In this document: piece after piece, positions 15,438 through 25,286 of the stretch
How positions within the stretch are numbered: the stretch's first letter is position 1
How the letters are laid out: the number at the start of each line of letters is the position of its first letter
From: an uncultured Prevotella sp.
GTDB taxonomy: Bacteria > Bacteroidota > Bacteroidia > Bacteroidales > Bacteroidaceae
Direction: 5' to 3'
Assembly: GCA_900318395.1 (NCBI GenBank)
Contig: ONKL01000059.1
Span: forward strand, 1 to 46,902
Length of the DNA stretch: 46,902 nt
Notes under the pieces: model-generated
Database searches by the model: none
What the model was told of the DNA's origin: nothing
Seen by the model: only the letters and a program-made list of their open reading frames with translations
Made by a program: the position numbers and the translations under genes

Positions 15438-18218
15438 TTATTGTTGCTTGTGTTCACAGGGAATCCATATCCAGAAGGTAGATCCCGTGCCTTCCCCTTC
15501 GGAGTAAACACCAATCAGTCCATTACAGTGATCGACGATGGCCTGGCAGATACTCAGACCGAGACCTGTTCCCTGTACGAAGTCGTTTAGTTTGACGAAA
15601 CGCTCAAAGACACTGGCTTGCTTCTCTTTGGGAATACCGGCCCCTGTGTCCTCACAATAGAAGTAGAGACCATTGGTTTCGTTGGTGCCGCCTTTGGGAA
15701 TGCGGGCTTCCTCGCGATAGCCCACCTTGATGTGACCTTGGTGGGTGTACTTCACGGCGTTGGTCACGAAGTTTGTCAGCAACTGCTGGATACGGCCCTT
15801 GTCAAGGTAGGTGATATAAGATTCGTATGGATTGTCCTTGATGAAGGTGACGCCGGGCTCCTGCACGCGTTGCTCCAAGGTCTGACACATATCATCGAAG
15901 GCCTTGGCAATGTCGATCTCCTCTGGAAGGATGGCGAGGGCCTGACCCATGTTTGAGGCCTCGAGGATATCATTGATGAGGCGCATCAGCATGTCGCAGT
16001 TGTTGCGGATGATGCGGATGAACTGCAGACGCTCCTCATTGGTCTCAACCACAGGCAGAAGGTCTGAGAAACCTACGATGGCATTGAGCGGTGTACGGAT
16101 CTCATGGGTCATGTTCGCCAGGAAGGCACTCTTCATCTTGCCGGAGTTGTTGGCGCGCTCTGTCTCTTCCTTCAGCCGCTCCTGGGCAACCATCAGGGAG
16201 GTGATGTTACGTGACAGTCCGAAGTAGTGGGTAAGATGGCCCTCTGCATCAAACTGTGGGAGACCGCTGATGGCATACCACACCTGGTGATGCTCCAGTG
16301 GTGTATGCATATAGTGGTGTGTGGCCTCAAAAGGTTGCAGATTGGCAACGGTTGCTCTGACATGCTCAATGGTTGATCCGGGCTTGTCCTCAACCACGCC
16401 TTCAAAGAACTCTTCCAGTGTCTCCTTGTAGATGTTCTGGCGGATGTTGCGCGAGAAGGTGATCTCGTCAATATCGGGATAGTAGCTCCAGATGAACATC
16501 TGACTGTTGTCGAGCAGGTAGTGCAACTGCTTCTCATATTGTTCGATGGCCTCGTTGGCACTGATGATCTGCTTGTCGTGCTGACGCTGGTTCAGGTAGG
16601 TGTTACGCTCTTCTGTGGCATCAAGGGCTGTCACAAGGTAGAACTGCAATTCGTCATTGTCATCGACAATCGGGCGTATCTTGAACTCAACGTATTTATC
16701 GAGGTTCCAGTCGGGATAATGCATGTGCTGGCATACGTAGAAATTATCGTGGCTCTGAGGGTCTATCTGCCCCTTCAGTAAGGGAACGGAGAAAAGATTG
16801 GTCTTACTGAAGTATTCTAAGCCCTTCCCGTCGAGTTCACAGAGCTTACGCATGTTCTCATTGACATTGATGAAGTTTCCTTCCTTGTCATAGAACGACA
16901 TGGCAATCAGGTTGGTTTCAAACAACTTTCGGTACTTCATGCCCATTTCCTGAGTCAGACGCTCCTCCTGGATTTCCGGTGTTAGGTCCTTGAGGGTGCC
17001 GATGAGGTAACGTGTCTTACCGTCCTCCTGCTCTGCTACGGCATGCCCCTCCAGGAAGCGCCAGTCTGGTGCTTCGTCTGTACCCATATTCCAACGTCTA
17101 TGGATACTGTAGAGGCTTTTCTTGCCTTCCGCCATCTCACGGATCTCCTCATGGAAGGTTGAGCGCTCATCCTCGTGGATATTGGCCAGATAGCTGTCTA
17201 CGGTCAAGCCTTCCTGAGGCAGGAGTGAACCATGGAGATTACGGATGCGATCGGTCTGGAAGTCATACTCCACGACATAGTAGTCACCCATGTTCAGGGC
17301 TTGATTCATCATCTGATTGAGGTCGAACGTCTTACGGACTGCCTGTTTCACTCTAACTCGGATGAGGCGACTCATGAGTATGAAGATGATCAACAGAATG
17401 ATGATACCTACCAGAATGAACAGGGAGAGGGGAGAGGTGTCATTATGGATGCGTTCGGGATGGAAATACTTATCACGGATAAGCTCGAGTTCTCCCGACT
17501 GTTCGAGTCGTGCATAGCCATCATCGATGGCATCTATAAGTTCCTTGTCATAGCCGATGATACGCAACTCTCCGGCAGGGATGTCGATATTGTCAAGGAC
17601 AATATTGTCAAGATCGAGCTCCTTGATCTTCAGACTGAGGGGAATCTCACCCCAGGCGGCGTACTTGTACTTGCCATTACGGATACCTGAGAGAGCCTCA
17701 CGTGGATTATGGAATTCTATGGCAAACTGGATGTCCTCATGCTCTTTCAGGCGCAGTTCCACATAGTCGTTCTTTTTGATACATAGGGTATCCCCTGTGC
17801 CGAGGTCACTGAGATGGGAGATGGCTTTGGTACCTCTAAGTCGTGCCACCTTGACAGGGTAGAAGGTGATCATGTTCTGTGTCATGACAAATGGCCGTTC
17901 ATTGTAGATAAAGGCAAGGGCGTGGATCAGGTCTGCCTGGCGCGAGTTGAAGGTCTCTATGGCCTGATACCATTCTTTCATCTCGAAACGGTAAGGTATA
18001 TTCAGCTTCTGGAGGATCGTACTGAGTACAGCGATGTTGTAGCCATCAGCCTCACCTCTGTCATTACGGTATTCATAGGGTGGGAACTCCCAGTCACAGA
18101 CGATGACAAGCGGACGGTCCTCAGTATATTCGCGTATGAAGATGGCCTCTGCAGGCAAGATGTTGCAGAAGGCTGTCAGGAGGCTGATGATCAAGGGGGA
18201 GAATATTCTTTTTGCCAT
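15438..18218 (-). CDS. Sensor histidine kinase HK1: periplasmic binding-protein sensor, PAS domains, intact kinase core
   Basis: The 926-residue protein has a signal peptide (1-25). An SBP-type-3 periplasmic solute-binding fold follows at about 35-255 (PLVIVCDWEFPPYEYRN, then ADGYNIAVL). One membrane helix lies near 263-287, then PAS-like regions at about 300-420, 430-560 and 575-690. HisKA has the phosphoacceptor His705 in NMTHEIRTPLN. The HATPase has N box NFVTNAVKYT, G1 DTGAGIP and G2 GTGLGLSIC. All catalytic motifs are present. There is no receiver or DNA-binding domain. The sensor resembles BvgS/EvgS Venus-flytrap input and probably binds a small solute. It is paralogous to HK3 and lies 12 bases after HK2. 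Confidence 0.9.
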   Translation of the reverse strand: MAKRIFSPLIISLLTAFCNILPAEAIFIREYTEDRPLVIVCDWEFPPYEYRNDRGEADGYNIAVLSTILQKLNIPYRFEMKEWYQAIETFNSRQADLIHALAFIYNERPFVMTQNMITFYPVKVARLRGTKAISHLSDLGTGDTLCIKKNDYVELRLKEHEDIQFAIEFHNPREALSGIRNGKYKYAAWGEIPLSLKIKELDLDNIVLDNIDIPAGELRIIGYDKELIDAIDDGYARLEQSGELELIRDKYFHPERIHNDTSPLSLFILVGIIILLIIFILMSRLIRVRVKQAVRKTFDLNQMMNQALNMGDYYVVEYDFQTDRIRNLHGSLLPQEGLTVDSYLANIHEDERSTFHEEIREMAEGKKSLYSIHRRWNMGTDEAPDWRFLEGHAVAEQEDGKTRYLIGTLKDLTPEIQEERLTQEMGMKYRKLFETNLIAMSFYDKEGNFINVNENMRKLCELDGKGLEYFSKTNLFSVPLLKGQIDPQSHDNFYVCQHMHYPDWNLDKYVEFKIRPIVDDNDELQFYLVTALDATEERNTYLNQRQHDKQIISANEAIEQYEKQLHYLLDNSQMFIWSYYPDIDEITFSRNIRQNIYKETLEEFFEGVVEDKPGSTIEHVRATVANLQPFEATHHYMHTPLEHHQVWYAISGLPQFDAEGHLTHYFGLSRNITSLMVAQERLKEETERANNSGKMKSAFLANMTHEIRTPLNAIVGFSDLLPVVETNEERLQFIRIIRNNCDMLMRLINDILEASNMGQALAILPEEIDIAKAFDDMCQTLEQRVQEPGVTFIKDNPYESYITYLDKGRIQQLLTNFVTNAVKYTHQGHIKVGYREEARIPKGGTNETNGLYFYCEDTGAGIPKEKQASVFERFVKLNDFVQGTGLGLSICQAIVDHCNGLIGVYSEGEGTGSTFWIWIPCEHKQQ

Positions 18219-18230
18219 GTTGTATCTCTA

Positions 18231-21005
18231 TTATATGCGTTCCATTTCAATCAGTTTGCAAGGCAGGGTAATCCAGACGGTGGTACCCTTGCCTTCCTTA
18301 GACTTGAGCTGGATCTTGCCACCCATGTACTCCATGAGCTCGTGGCAGATGCTAAGTCCCAGTCCTGCACCAGTATTATCTCCTGTGACGAAGCGCTCAA
18401 AGATGTGGTCGGCAGTCTCTGCAGGAATGCCTGAACCAGTGTCCTCAACCGAGACAATCAGCTGGTCACCCATATAGTCATAACGTACTTCCACTGATCC
18501 CTTCTGGGTGTACTGCACAGCATTGGTGATGACCTTGTCAATGACCAGCGATAGGTTCGAATCATCGACGTCTACCACCATACGCTTGTAGGGATTCCGC
18601 ACGATATATTCGACACCGGGCTTCTTCAGGTCATGCCATACGGCTTCACAGCGCTCCTCACAGATAGCTGCAAAGTCTACTGGCTGAGGCTTGATCGTGA
18701 TCATGCCTGCATCCAGACGCGAGAGGAAGAGAATGTCGTTGATCAATTTCAGCAGCGATGCGGAACTGCTCTTGATCTGTTCAATGAAGACGATTTCGTC
18801 CTCTGGCGTGTGATCCATCTCAAACAGTTCAGAGAAACCGACCACAGAGTTGAGGGGGGTACGGATCTCATAGCTCATATTACGGAGGAAGGCGTTCTTG
18901 ATGACCTCCACCTCTTGGGCACGGACGGTCTCTTTGGCCAGTTTGGCTTCGATGGCTTTCAGTTCGCTGATGTCACGGCACATGCCGAAGTACTCATAGA
19001 TCCTGTTATTCTTATAGAGCGATATGAAGTGGAACTGCAGGTAGATGGGTATCCCTTGATGACGGATGCCGCTTTTGAACTCACCATGAAGTGAATCTGT
19101 GGCTCGGTTCTCCATCTTGTTGAGAATGCGCAGGGCCTGCTTCTTCGACTCTTCTGCCACGAGCGAGAGGGCTCTGGTCTGTGTAAGGGCATAGCGTACA
19201 TGCCCGATCTCATTGTAGATGGTCAGGGTGTGGGTCGCGAGATGATAGGTCACCATACTGATACCTCCAGCAGTGAGCACGTAGTCGATGTTCTTCACAT
19301 ACTTCGTCATCTCATTGTTCACCTGTTGCAACTGTCGGGTATTGGCCTTCAGCTGGCGATAGGCATATACGTTCTCTGTGACATCACGTCCTATGCCGAA
19401 GATACCCAACAGCTCGTTCTGCTTGCCTCTGATGGGCAACAGCTGCAGTTCATAATACATCTCCTCACGCTTCAGAATCCTGTTGAGTGGTCGCTTGTCA
19501 TCCTTTGCCGTGTAGATCTGTGTCATGTACATATAGTCCATATCCTCAACAGAGAAGTCCTTGAATCCCAATACGTCCTTCACGTGGATCTTCATCCCTC
19601 GGATGGTCTCATTAGTGAGCCCCAGCGCATTGAGCGATTTCTGGTTCAACTCCGTGATATAGCCGTTCTCATCATAGGCCACCATGTCGATCATGGCAGA
19701 GTTGAAGATGGACTGGTAGCGCAGCATCGCATCCTTCACCTTTTGATGACGGGCGAGGTCCTCGGTGATATCATTACGCGAACAGATGATGACCGACGGC
19801 TTCTGTAGTTTGTCACGCCGAAGGACTGAAAGGGTGAGGTTGAAGTTGCGCGGCTCGTCTTCGTGCCCGGACTCCCATACGAGCAGATTGATGGTCACAC
19901 TCGGGGTTTCTTCCTGAATCACCTGTTTCAGGGCATTGGTCAGTTTGTTGAACCCGTCTGCCTTATAGCGCTGCGAGAACTCGAGCGAGGTGTAGGTGTG
20001 CTCTGGGCGCCCATGCTGATCCATGACCGTAAAGATCTGCGAGGCCACCTCGTAGGTCCAGAAGGTCACATGACTGGTTTCCATGATCAGTGTCAGTCGG
20101 TCATTATTCTTGCGGACTTCCTTGGTCATCTTGCGCTCACGTACCTTATATATAATATAATAGAGCATGATGGAGATGGCAATCGCTGCTAAGAGGTAGA
20201 TGACTTGCCAGATCCAGGCGGGGATTCCAGAGTCCTTACGCTCAGGATAGAACCATTTGTTCTGAATGGGAGTCAGACGGTCACTGGCACGGAGGGCATT
20301 GTAAACACTGTCCAGCTGCATGAGCAGGTGGTGATTATGCGAGAAGAATTTATATTCTCCGTAAGGCAGGTCGATAGGAATCAGCTGCAGATGCTCTGTC
20401 TGGTATTTCTGCATGAGCCATTTCAGCGACATGGTGTTCCAAAGGATGATACCGTCATTCTCGGAACTGACCTTGACAATGGCATCCCTCATGTCGTCAT
20501 AGGCCTCAATCTGTACATCAATCTTGTGGTCAATGAGATAGTGATGGCTGAAACTGCCCTCATGCACGATGACACGACGGTTGGCCAGGTCATTGACATC
20601 CTGTATATCCAGATGACTGCTTCGGGGAACAACGATACTGTGGGTAAAGAGCTGTACAATGGAGTGTCCGTAGGATGAGTTCTTTCTGGCGAAGTCTGCA
20701 TCCATACGCAGCATCAGGTCCGACTTCCGGTTCTTCAGGTCTTCCTGGGCCTCGAGTGTGGGCTTTAGCTTGATGATGTAGGGGATGTCGAGTTCCTTGA
20801 GGATAAGTTTCAACAAGTCGATGTTATAGCCATCGGGCTCGCCTGCCGCATTGAGAAACACGTAGGGCCAGAGATCCCATGCATCCTCGTAGATGAGCGG
20901 GTCGTTCTCGTTATATACGGTGATGGTGTCCTGGGGCGCTGCTGAAACTCCACCCGGAATCAGCATCCCAATGCCCAATATGATTTTATATAGATACTTT
21001 CTCAT
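18231..21005 (-). CDS. Sensor kinase HK2 with Tyr in place of the phosphoacceptor His
   Basis: The 924-residue protein shares the HK1 layout: signal peptide ending near VSAAPQ, SBP-type-3 domain at about 30-255 (EDAWDLWPYVFLNAAGEPDGYNI), membrane helix near 268-292 and PAS regions. The H box reads NMSYEIRTPLN. Residue 712 is Tyr (TAT, bases 18870-18872), where the canonical family and the other three kinases have His. The ATPase part is intact: N box DKVITNAVQYT, G1 DTGSGIP, F box FERF, G2 GAGLGLSIC. It should bind ATP but cannot be autophosphorylated at the normal site. It is paralogous to HK4. Acting as trans-kinase, phosphatase or signalling partner is inferred. Confidence 0.9.
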   Translation of the reverse strand: MRKYLYKIILGIGMLIPGGVSAAPQDTITVYNENDPLIYEDAWDLWPYVFLNAAGEPDGYNIDLLKLILKELDIPYIIKLKPTLEAQEDLKNRKSDLMLRMDADFARKNSSYGHSIVQLFTHSIVVPRSSHLDIQDVNDLANRRVIVHEGSFSHHYLIDHKIDVQIEAYDDMRDAIVKVSSENDGIILWNTMSLKWLMQKYQTEHLQLIPIDLPYGEYKFFSHNHHLLMQLDSVYNALRASDRLTPIQNKWFYPERKDSGIPAWIWQVIYLLAAIAISIMLYYIIYKVRERKMTKEVRKNNDRLTLIMETSHVTFWTYEVASQIFTVMDQHGRPEHTYTSLEFSQRYKADGFNKLTNALKQVIQEETPSVTINLLVWESGHEDEPRNFNLTLSVLRRDKLQKPSVIICSRNDITEDLARHQKVKDAMLRYQSIFNSAMIDMVAYDENGYITELNQKSLNALGLTNETIRGMKIHVKDVLGFKDFSVEDMDYMYMTQIYTAKDDKRPLNRILKREEMYYELQLLPIRGKQNELLGIFGIGRDVTENVYAYRQLKANTRQLQQVNNEMTKYVKNIDYVLTAGGISMVTYHLATHTLTIYNEIGHVRYALTQTRALSLVAEESKKQALRILNKMENRATDSLHGEFKSGIRHQGIPIYLQFHFISLYKNNRIYEYFGMCRDISELKAIEAKLAKETVRAQEVEVIKNAFLRNMSYEIRTPLNSVVGFSELFEMDHTPEDEIVFIEQIKSSSASLLKLINDILFLSRLDAGMITIKPQPVDFAAICEERCEAVWHDLKKPGVEYIVRNPYKRMVVDVDDSNLSLVIDKVITNAVQYTQKGSVEVRYDYMGDQLIVSVEDTGSGIPAETADHIFERFVTGDNTGAGLGLSICHELMEYMGGKIQLKSKEGKGTTVWITLPCKLIEMERI

Positions 21006-21025
21006 TTCTCATTCCTCATTCCTCG

Positions 21026-23086
21026 CTACTCGTTCCTCCTTCCTCCTTCCTCGTTCCTCGTCTCTCTCCTCTCGCACGGAATCCAAATCCAGAAGGTCGA
21101 GCCAGTGCCCTCACCCTCAGAGATAAGGCCGATGTCGCCCTGGCAACCGTCTGCGATGGCTTTACAGATACTCAGACCGAGTCCTGTTCCTTGCACGTAG
21201 TCATTGAGTTTCACAAAGCGTTCGAACACCTTTGCCTGGTCTTCCTTGGGAATACCGGTACCAGTGTCCTCGCAGTACATATAGAGTCCGTTGCGCCCTT
21301 CGCGCTGCTCATATCTGTAGCCTATCTTGATATGTCCCTCCTGGGTGTACTTCACAGCATTGGTCACGAAGTTGGTGATGACCTGTTGCATGCGCCCACT
21401 GTCGAGGGTCGTGACAAACGTGTCGTAGGGGTTGTCTGTAATAAACTTCACCTGCGGGTTCTGCACGCGCTGGGCGAGGATGGTGGATGCATCTGCAAAC
21501 ACCTTGGCAAAGTCCACCTCCTTGGGGGTGATCTCTATACCTGCTGTTTCAAGCGAGGAGACGGCGAGAATGTCATTCACCAGCCTGAGCAGCATGTCAC
21601 AGTTGTTCATGATCACACGGATGATCTCCTGTTTCTCTTCAGAGGTCGACATCATGGGCAGCACGTCTGAGAAGCCTACAATCGCATTCAGCGGCGTACG
21701 GATCTCATGGGTCATGTTGGCCATAAAGGTACTCTTGCGCAGACCCGACTGGTTGGCGCGTTCTGTCTCTTCCTTCAGGCGCTCCTGCTTCTCGATGAGG
21801 TTGGTCACGTTACGCACCACGCCATAGGTGCCCATCATCTTACCGTTCTCGTCGAAGAAGGGTACACTCTCAATGAAGTTCCACTGCAGGTCTTCGCTCT
21901 CATGGAAGAAGGGGCGCATGTGAGTCAGGTCTGTACGCTGCACACTGAAATAGGTCTCATACTCTCTCAATCCCTGTTTGAACGGACTGTCCACAAAGTG
22001 ATCAATCAGTTCGTCGAAGTTCAGACTCAGCTCTGCCACACTCATACCTTTATAGAAGGTACAGATACGGTCTTGGATATTGATCCGGAAGAAGCGCATG
22101 TCACAGTTCTCCATCAGGTACTGCAGTTCATTCTCATAGCGCTCGATAGCCTGGTTCTGCTGACGGATACGTGCCTCGTTGTGCTTGTTTTCGAGATAGA
22201 GCTCGCGCTCTTGCGTGATGTCTCGGATCGAGAACGTGATGAAGAGGAGTTCGCCCTTTTCGTTTTTGACGGGGTGGAAGCGTAACTCTGTATAGCAGTT
22301 CACGCCTCGTTCGATAATCATACTCTTCGTACAGAAGTACAGCTCCTGGGGCTGACGGTCGAAGAGTACATCCCTGAACGTAGGCATGTCATAGATCGTG
22401 CTGTTATAATAGAAGGGGTCGTTCTCGGTCTGGAATTTCAGGATGTCGCGCATCTTCTTGTTGGCAGCCATAAGCTTGCCCTCCTTGTCATAGAATGCCA
22501 GTCCCACCAGACTCTGGTCGAAGATATTCCTGTAGCGGTCTGTCATCTCCATGTCCTGTTGCTCATGGAGGATGCGTTCTGTCTCGTCTGTCAGTGTACA
22601 GAAGAAGTTGGCGGGTGTCTTCATGGCGGGATTGGCATACTCTGCAATACCGATGTCGCGCATCCAGTGCCACTCTTCCTTGTGCTCTTTCTGGCTCCAG
22701 TCCCAGCGAAAAAGGCACTCTGTGGTCTTCTCGCCCTCCAAAAGCCGTCTGAGGGCCTCGGTATAGAGGTGACGGTCATCTGGATGGATATAGGCCAGAC
22801 TCTCCTCATAGCTCATACCTTCCTCTGGCAGGAAATCTCCATGCATGTTATGGGCATAGCGCTCCTGAACAGAGAGTTTCAACACGTAGTTGTTGCTGGA
22901 ATTAAGGGTGTGCTGCATGATGGCCGAGAGTTCCTTCACCTGCTCAGAGTGCTTATGGATACGGAGAATGGTGATGCGGTTGATGGCCCAACCGACGAAA
23001 AAGGCAATAATAATTAGGAGGGCAATCGTCAGTGAAACACTGTCGATGCCTTGGTCGTTTTGTATGGCTAGAATCAGACTGTTCAT
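21026..23086 (-). CDS. Sensor histidine kinase HK3: membrane-anchored PAS kinase, intact core
   Basis: The 686-residue protein has one N-terminal membrane helix (about 17-43) and no periplasmic binding domain. PAS-like regions include RYRNIFDQSLVGLAFYDKEGKL. HisKA carries His460 in NMTHEIRTPLN. The HATPase has N box NFVTNAVKYT, G1 DTGTGIP and G2 GTGLGLSIC. It is closely related to HK1, sharing WIWIPCE at the end of the ATPase. Its last dozen residues (ETRNEEGGRRNE) come from a GAGGAA-type tandem repeat and have no match in HK1. It lies 9 bases after HK4 and 20 bases before HK2, so it is in the same operon. Its signal must come from cytoplasm, membrane or a partner kinase. Confidence 0.9.
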   Translation of the reverse strand: MNSLILAIQNDQGIDSVSLTIALLIIIAFFVGWAINRITILRIHKHSEQVKELSAIMQHTLNSSNNYVLKLSVQERYAHNMHGDFLPEEGMSYEESLAYIHPDDRHLYTEALRRLLEGEKTTECLFRWDWSQKEHKEEWHWMRDIGIAEYANPAMKTPANFFCTLTDETERILHEQQDMEMTDRYRNIFDQSLVGLAFYDKEGKLMAANKKMRDILKFQTENDPFYYNSTIYDMPTFRDVLFDRQPQELYFCTKSMIIERGVNCYTELRFHPVKNEKGELLFITFSIRDITQERELYLENKHNEARIRQQNQAIERYENELQYLMENCDMRFFRINIQDRICTFYKGMSVAELSLNFDELIDHFVDSPFKQGLREYETYFSVQRTDLTHMRPFFHESEDLQWNFIESVPFFDENGKMMGTYGVVRNVTNLIEKQERLKEETERANQSGLRKSTFMANMTHEIRTPLNAIVGFSDVLPMMSTSEEKQEIIRVIMNNCDMLLRLVNDILAVSSLETAGIEITPKEVDFAKVFADASTILAQRVQNPQVKFITDNPYDTFVTTLDSGRMQQVITNFVTNAVKYTQEGHIKIGYRYEQREGRNGLYMYCEDTGTGIPKEDQAKVFERFVKLNDYVQGTGLGLSICKAIADGCQGDIGLISEGEGTGSTFWIWIPCERRETRNEEGGRRNE

Positions 23087-23095
23087 AGGGCTCGG

Positions 23096-25255
23096 TTAAT
23101 TTAGTTCTTGTACTTTTTTCTCCAGGGTCATCATCTCACAGGGCAGTGTCACGAAGAAGGTGGTTCCCTTGCCTACTTCCGATTGTACTTCGATAGTACC
23201 GCCCATTTGTTCGATGAGTTCCTTCACAATAGGCAGGTCCAAGCCTGTTCCCTCTTTGTCAAAGCTGTCCTCTGCTGAGAAACGGTTGAAGGCGTCGCTT
23301 ATCTCTTTTTTCGACATACCCTTGCTGGTGTCATCGATGGTGATGGTCAGTTCACCATGGCGGTATTCGTATTTACCTCTGACGGTACCCTCCTTGGTGG
23401 TATTGCCTGAGTGCAGACAGAGCTTCTGGATAACCGTACCCAGGTTCTGCTGGTCGATCTTCACAAGCAGTCGGTTATAGGGGTTCTCCACCACAGCCTT
23501 CACGTTGGGCTGCAGGTTGCTCCATCCCATATAGCACCACCCCTCAAACATCAGGGCGAAATCACACTCCTGATAGTTGTACTCAATCATCTGGGCATCG
23601 AGGCGCGAGAGGAAGAGGATATCGTTGATGAGTGCCAGCAGTTCGCCTGTGTTCTTCTTGATCTCCTCTGCGAAGATGGGCTCGTCCTCCTCGTTATGCT
23701 CACTGTTGTAGAGTTCTGCGAAACCGATGACTGCATTCAGTGGGGTGCGCAGCTCGTGGCTCATGTTCAACAGGAACATATCCTTCAGGCGCTCCTCCTC
23801 CTTGGCTTTCTCTGTCTCTACCTGCAGCTTCTGCTCGGTATAGGTCATCTCGGTCTCGTTACGGCACATACCGAAGTAATGGGTGACTTCTCCATCTCTG
23901 TCGGTGATGGGCATCATGTTGAAGTTCAGGTAGACGCTGCGACCCTGTTCATCGCGCATGATGGTACGGATCGTCTCTGAGAAAGAGCCGGGGTGCAACC
24001 GGTCCATCCGACAGAACAGACGCTCTGCCTTCCCATAGTCGTCAGGGTGGATCATGATAAACGCACGCAACTGTGGCAGGGTGTAGTCTGTTGTGCTCAG
24101 GTCACTCGATATCTCGAGCTCGTGAGTGTATGGGTGATAGTTCACCAGACGTACCTCGCTGACCTTCAGTGAGTAGTTGATGTTTTGGATATACTGTTGG
24201 ATATCATGCGTACGCCGCTCCAGCATCTGGCTGATTTTCTTCTGACGGTGGTACGAGATCACCATGTCTGTAATGTTTCGACCGGCCATCATGATACCGT
24301 TCAAATGGCCCTCCTTGTCTCTCAGCAGGGTAGTGGTACGCTCAAAGTAAATCTTGTCGCCACCCCAGTCTTGGGCATTTATCGAACCCACGGGATGGTC
24401 TACTCGCTTGATGTCAATAATACTCGAACAGGGAATGGAGGTGTCTGCGTCCAGGTCGATATCGCGCATCGAGGGCCAGTCGGTGTACTTGGGCTTTTTG
24501 GCAATCAGGGCTTTGCGATCCTTGACAAAGTACGACTCACAGGCCTTGTCGTTGATGTCAAGCAGGGTACCCTCACCATCGAAGAAGATCATATCTACCA
24601 GTGAGGAGTCGAAGATGGTTTGGTATCTCAGGGCGGTGCGCTGGGCTTGTTCTTTGCGCTTCTGTTCTTCGGTGATGTCGCGCTGTGTGCCCAGGATCTG
24701 TACGGGGAATCCGCTTTTACCCTTGCGCAGGATTGATACGGTAATCTTATAAATACGCTGGAAATTCTGGAACTCCCCGTTGGCCTCACTCTTGAAAGAG
24801 GCTCCCTTGACGAGGATGGTCTTCGATTCCACCACGCTCTCACGCATCTTCGACATGACCTTCAACAGCTCGACAAAGTCTTCACGGTCATAGAACTGTG
24901 AGAACTCGAAGGGCGAATAGGTGGCTTCGGAAGTCTTTTCTCCTCCCAGTGTCTTATACAGGTCTTGCTTCACATTGTAGATCCATATCTCGGTCTTGTT
25001 GGCTGTCATGATAAGACTCAGTTGGTCAATAAGCTGCTTACTCTGTTGGGTCACATCCCGCTCACGGAAAAAGATGAGGCGGTTGTAGAAGATCATGACG
25101 AAAACGGTAATCAGGAAACCTGCCACCAGATAACCAAGAAGATGATGGATATCAAAGATGGTTTTGATATCCTCTGTCTGGGCTTGGACCACCATCGGTC
25201 CGACCAGAGTGAGACATAGTATGATCGACCTTTGTAGGTATTGGTATGTGCGCAT
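23096..25255 (-). CDS. Sensor kinase HK4 with a degenerate ATP-binding domain
   Basis: I use ATG at 25255; a TTG nine bases upstream is less likely. The 719-residue protein has a signal-like first segment, a membrane helix near 40-62 and PAS regions similar to HK2. HisKA keeps His500 in NMSHELRTPLN. The ATPase domain is broken at three sites. The N-box Asn is His615 (KLCLHSGNTTKEG). The first Gly of the G1 DxGxG motif is Ser (DTSKG). The G2 motif reads GTGLDLPIV, with Asp for Gly. It should be unable to bind or hydrolyse ATP normally but could accept phosphate from a partner. It is the first gene of the kinase operon and has a consensus promoter. Confidence 0.9.
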   Translation of the reverse strand: MRTYQYLQRSIILCLTLVGPMVVQAQTEDIKTIFDIHHLLGYLVAGFLITVFVMIFYNRLIFFRERDVTQQSKQLIDQLSLIMTANKTEIWIYNVKQDLYKTLGGEKTSEATYSPFEFSQFYDREDFVELLKVMSKMRESVVESKTILVKGASFKSEANGEFQNFQRIYKITVSILRKGKSGFPVQILGTQRDITEEQKRKEQAQRTALRYQTIFDSSLVDMIFFDGEGTLLDINDKACESYFVKDRKALIAKKPKYTDWPSMRDIDLDADTSIPCSSIIDIKRVDHPVGSINAQDWGGDKIYFERTTTLLRDKEGHLNGIMMAGRNITDMVISYHRQKKISQMLERRTHDIQQYIQNINYSLKVSEVRLVNYHPYTHELEISSDLSTTDYTLPQLRAFIMIHPDDYGKAERLFCRMDRLHPGSFSETIRTIMRDEQGRSVYLNFNMMPITDRDGEVTHYFGMCRNETEMTYTEQKLQVETEKAKEEERLKDMFLLNMSHELRTPLNAVIGFAELYNSEHNEEDEPIFAEEIKKNTGELLALINDILFLSRLDAQMIEYNYQECDFALMFEGWCYMGWSNLQPNVKAVVENPYNRLLVKIDQQNLGTVIQKLCLHSGNTTKEGTVRGKYEYRHGELTITIDDTSKGMSKKEISDAFNRFSAEDSFDKEGTGLDLPIVKELIEQMGGTIEVQSEVGKGTTFFVTLPCEMMTLEKKVQELN

Positions 25256-25286
25256 AAATTGCAATAAGAATGGTAGTAACCAAGCG

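Noticed and set aside
18870-18872. Sequencing error as explanation for Tyr712 in HK2
   Set aside because: Not excluded, but a single base change would be needed and HK4 independently shows three losses in the other domain, so I kept the finding and named the test.
15438-25255. Hybrid two-component systems of the Bacteroidetes type
   Set aside because: None of the four kinases has a receiver or an AraC DNA-binding domain after the ATPase; all end shortly after the WI-IPCE or TLPCE motif.
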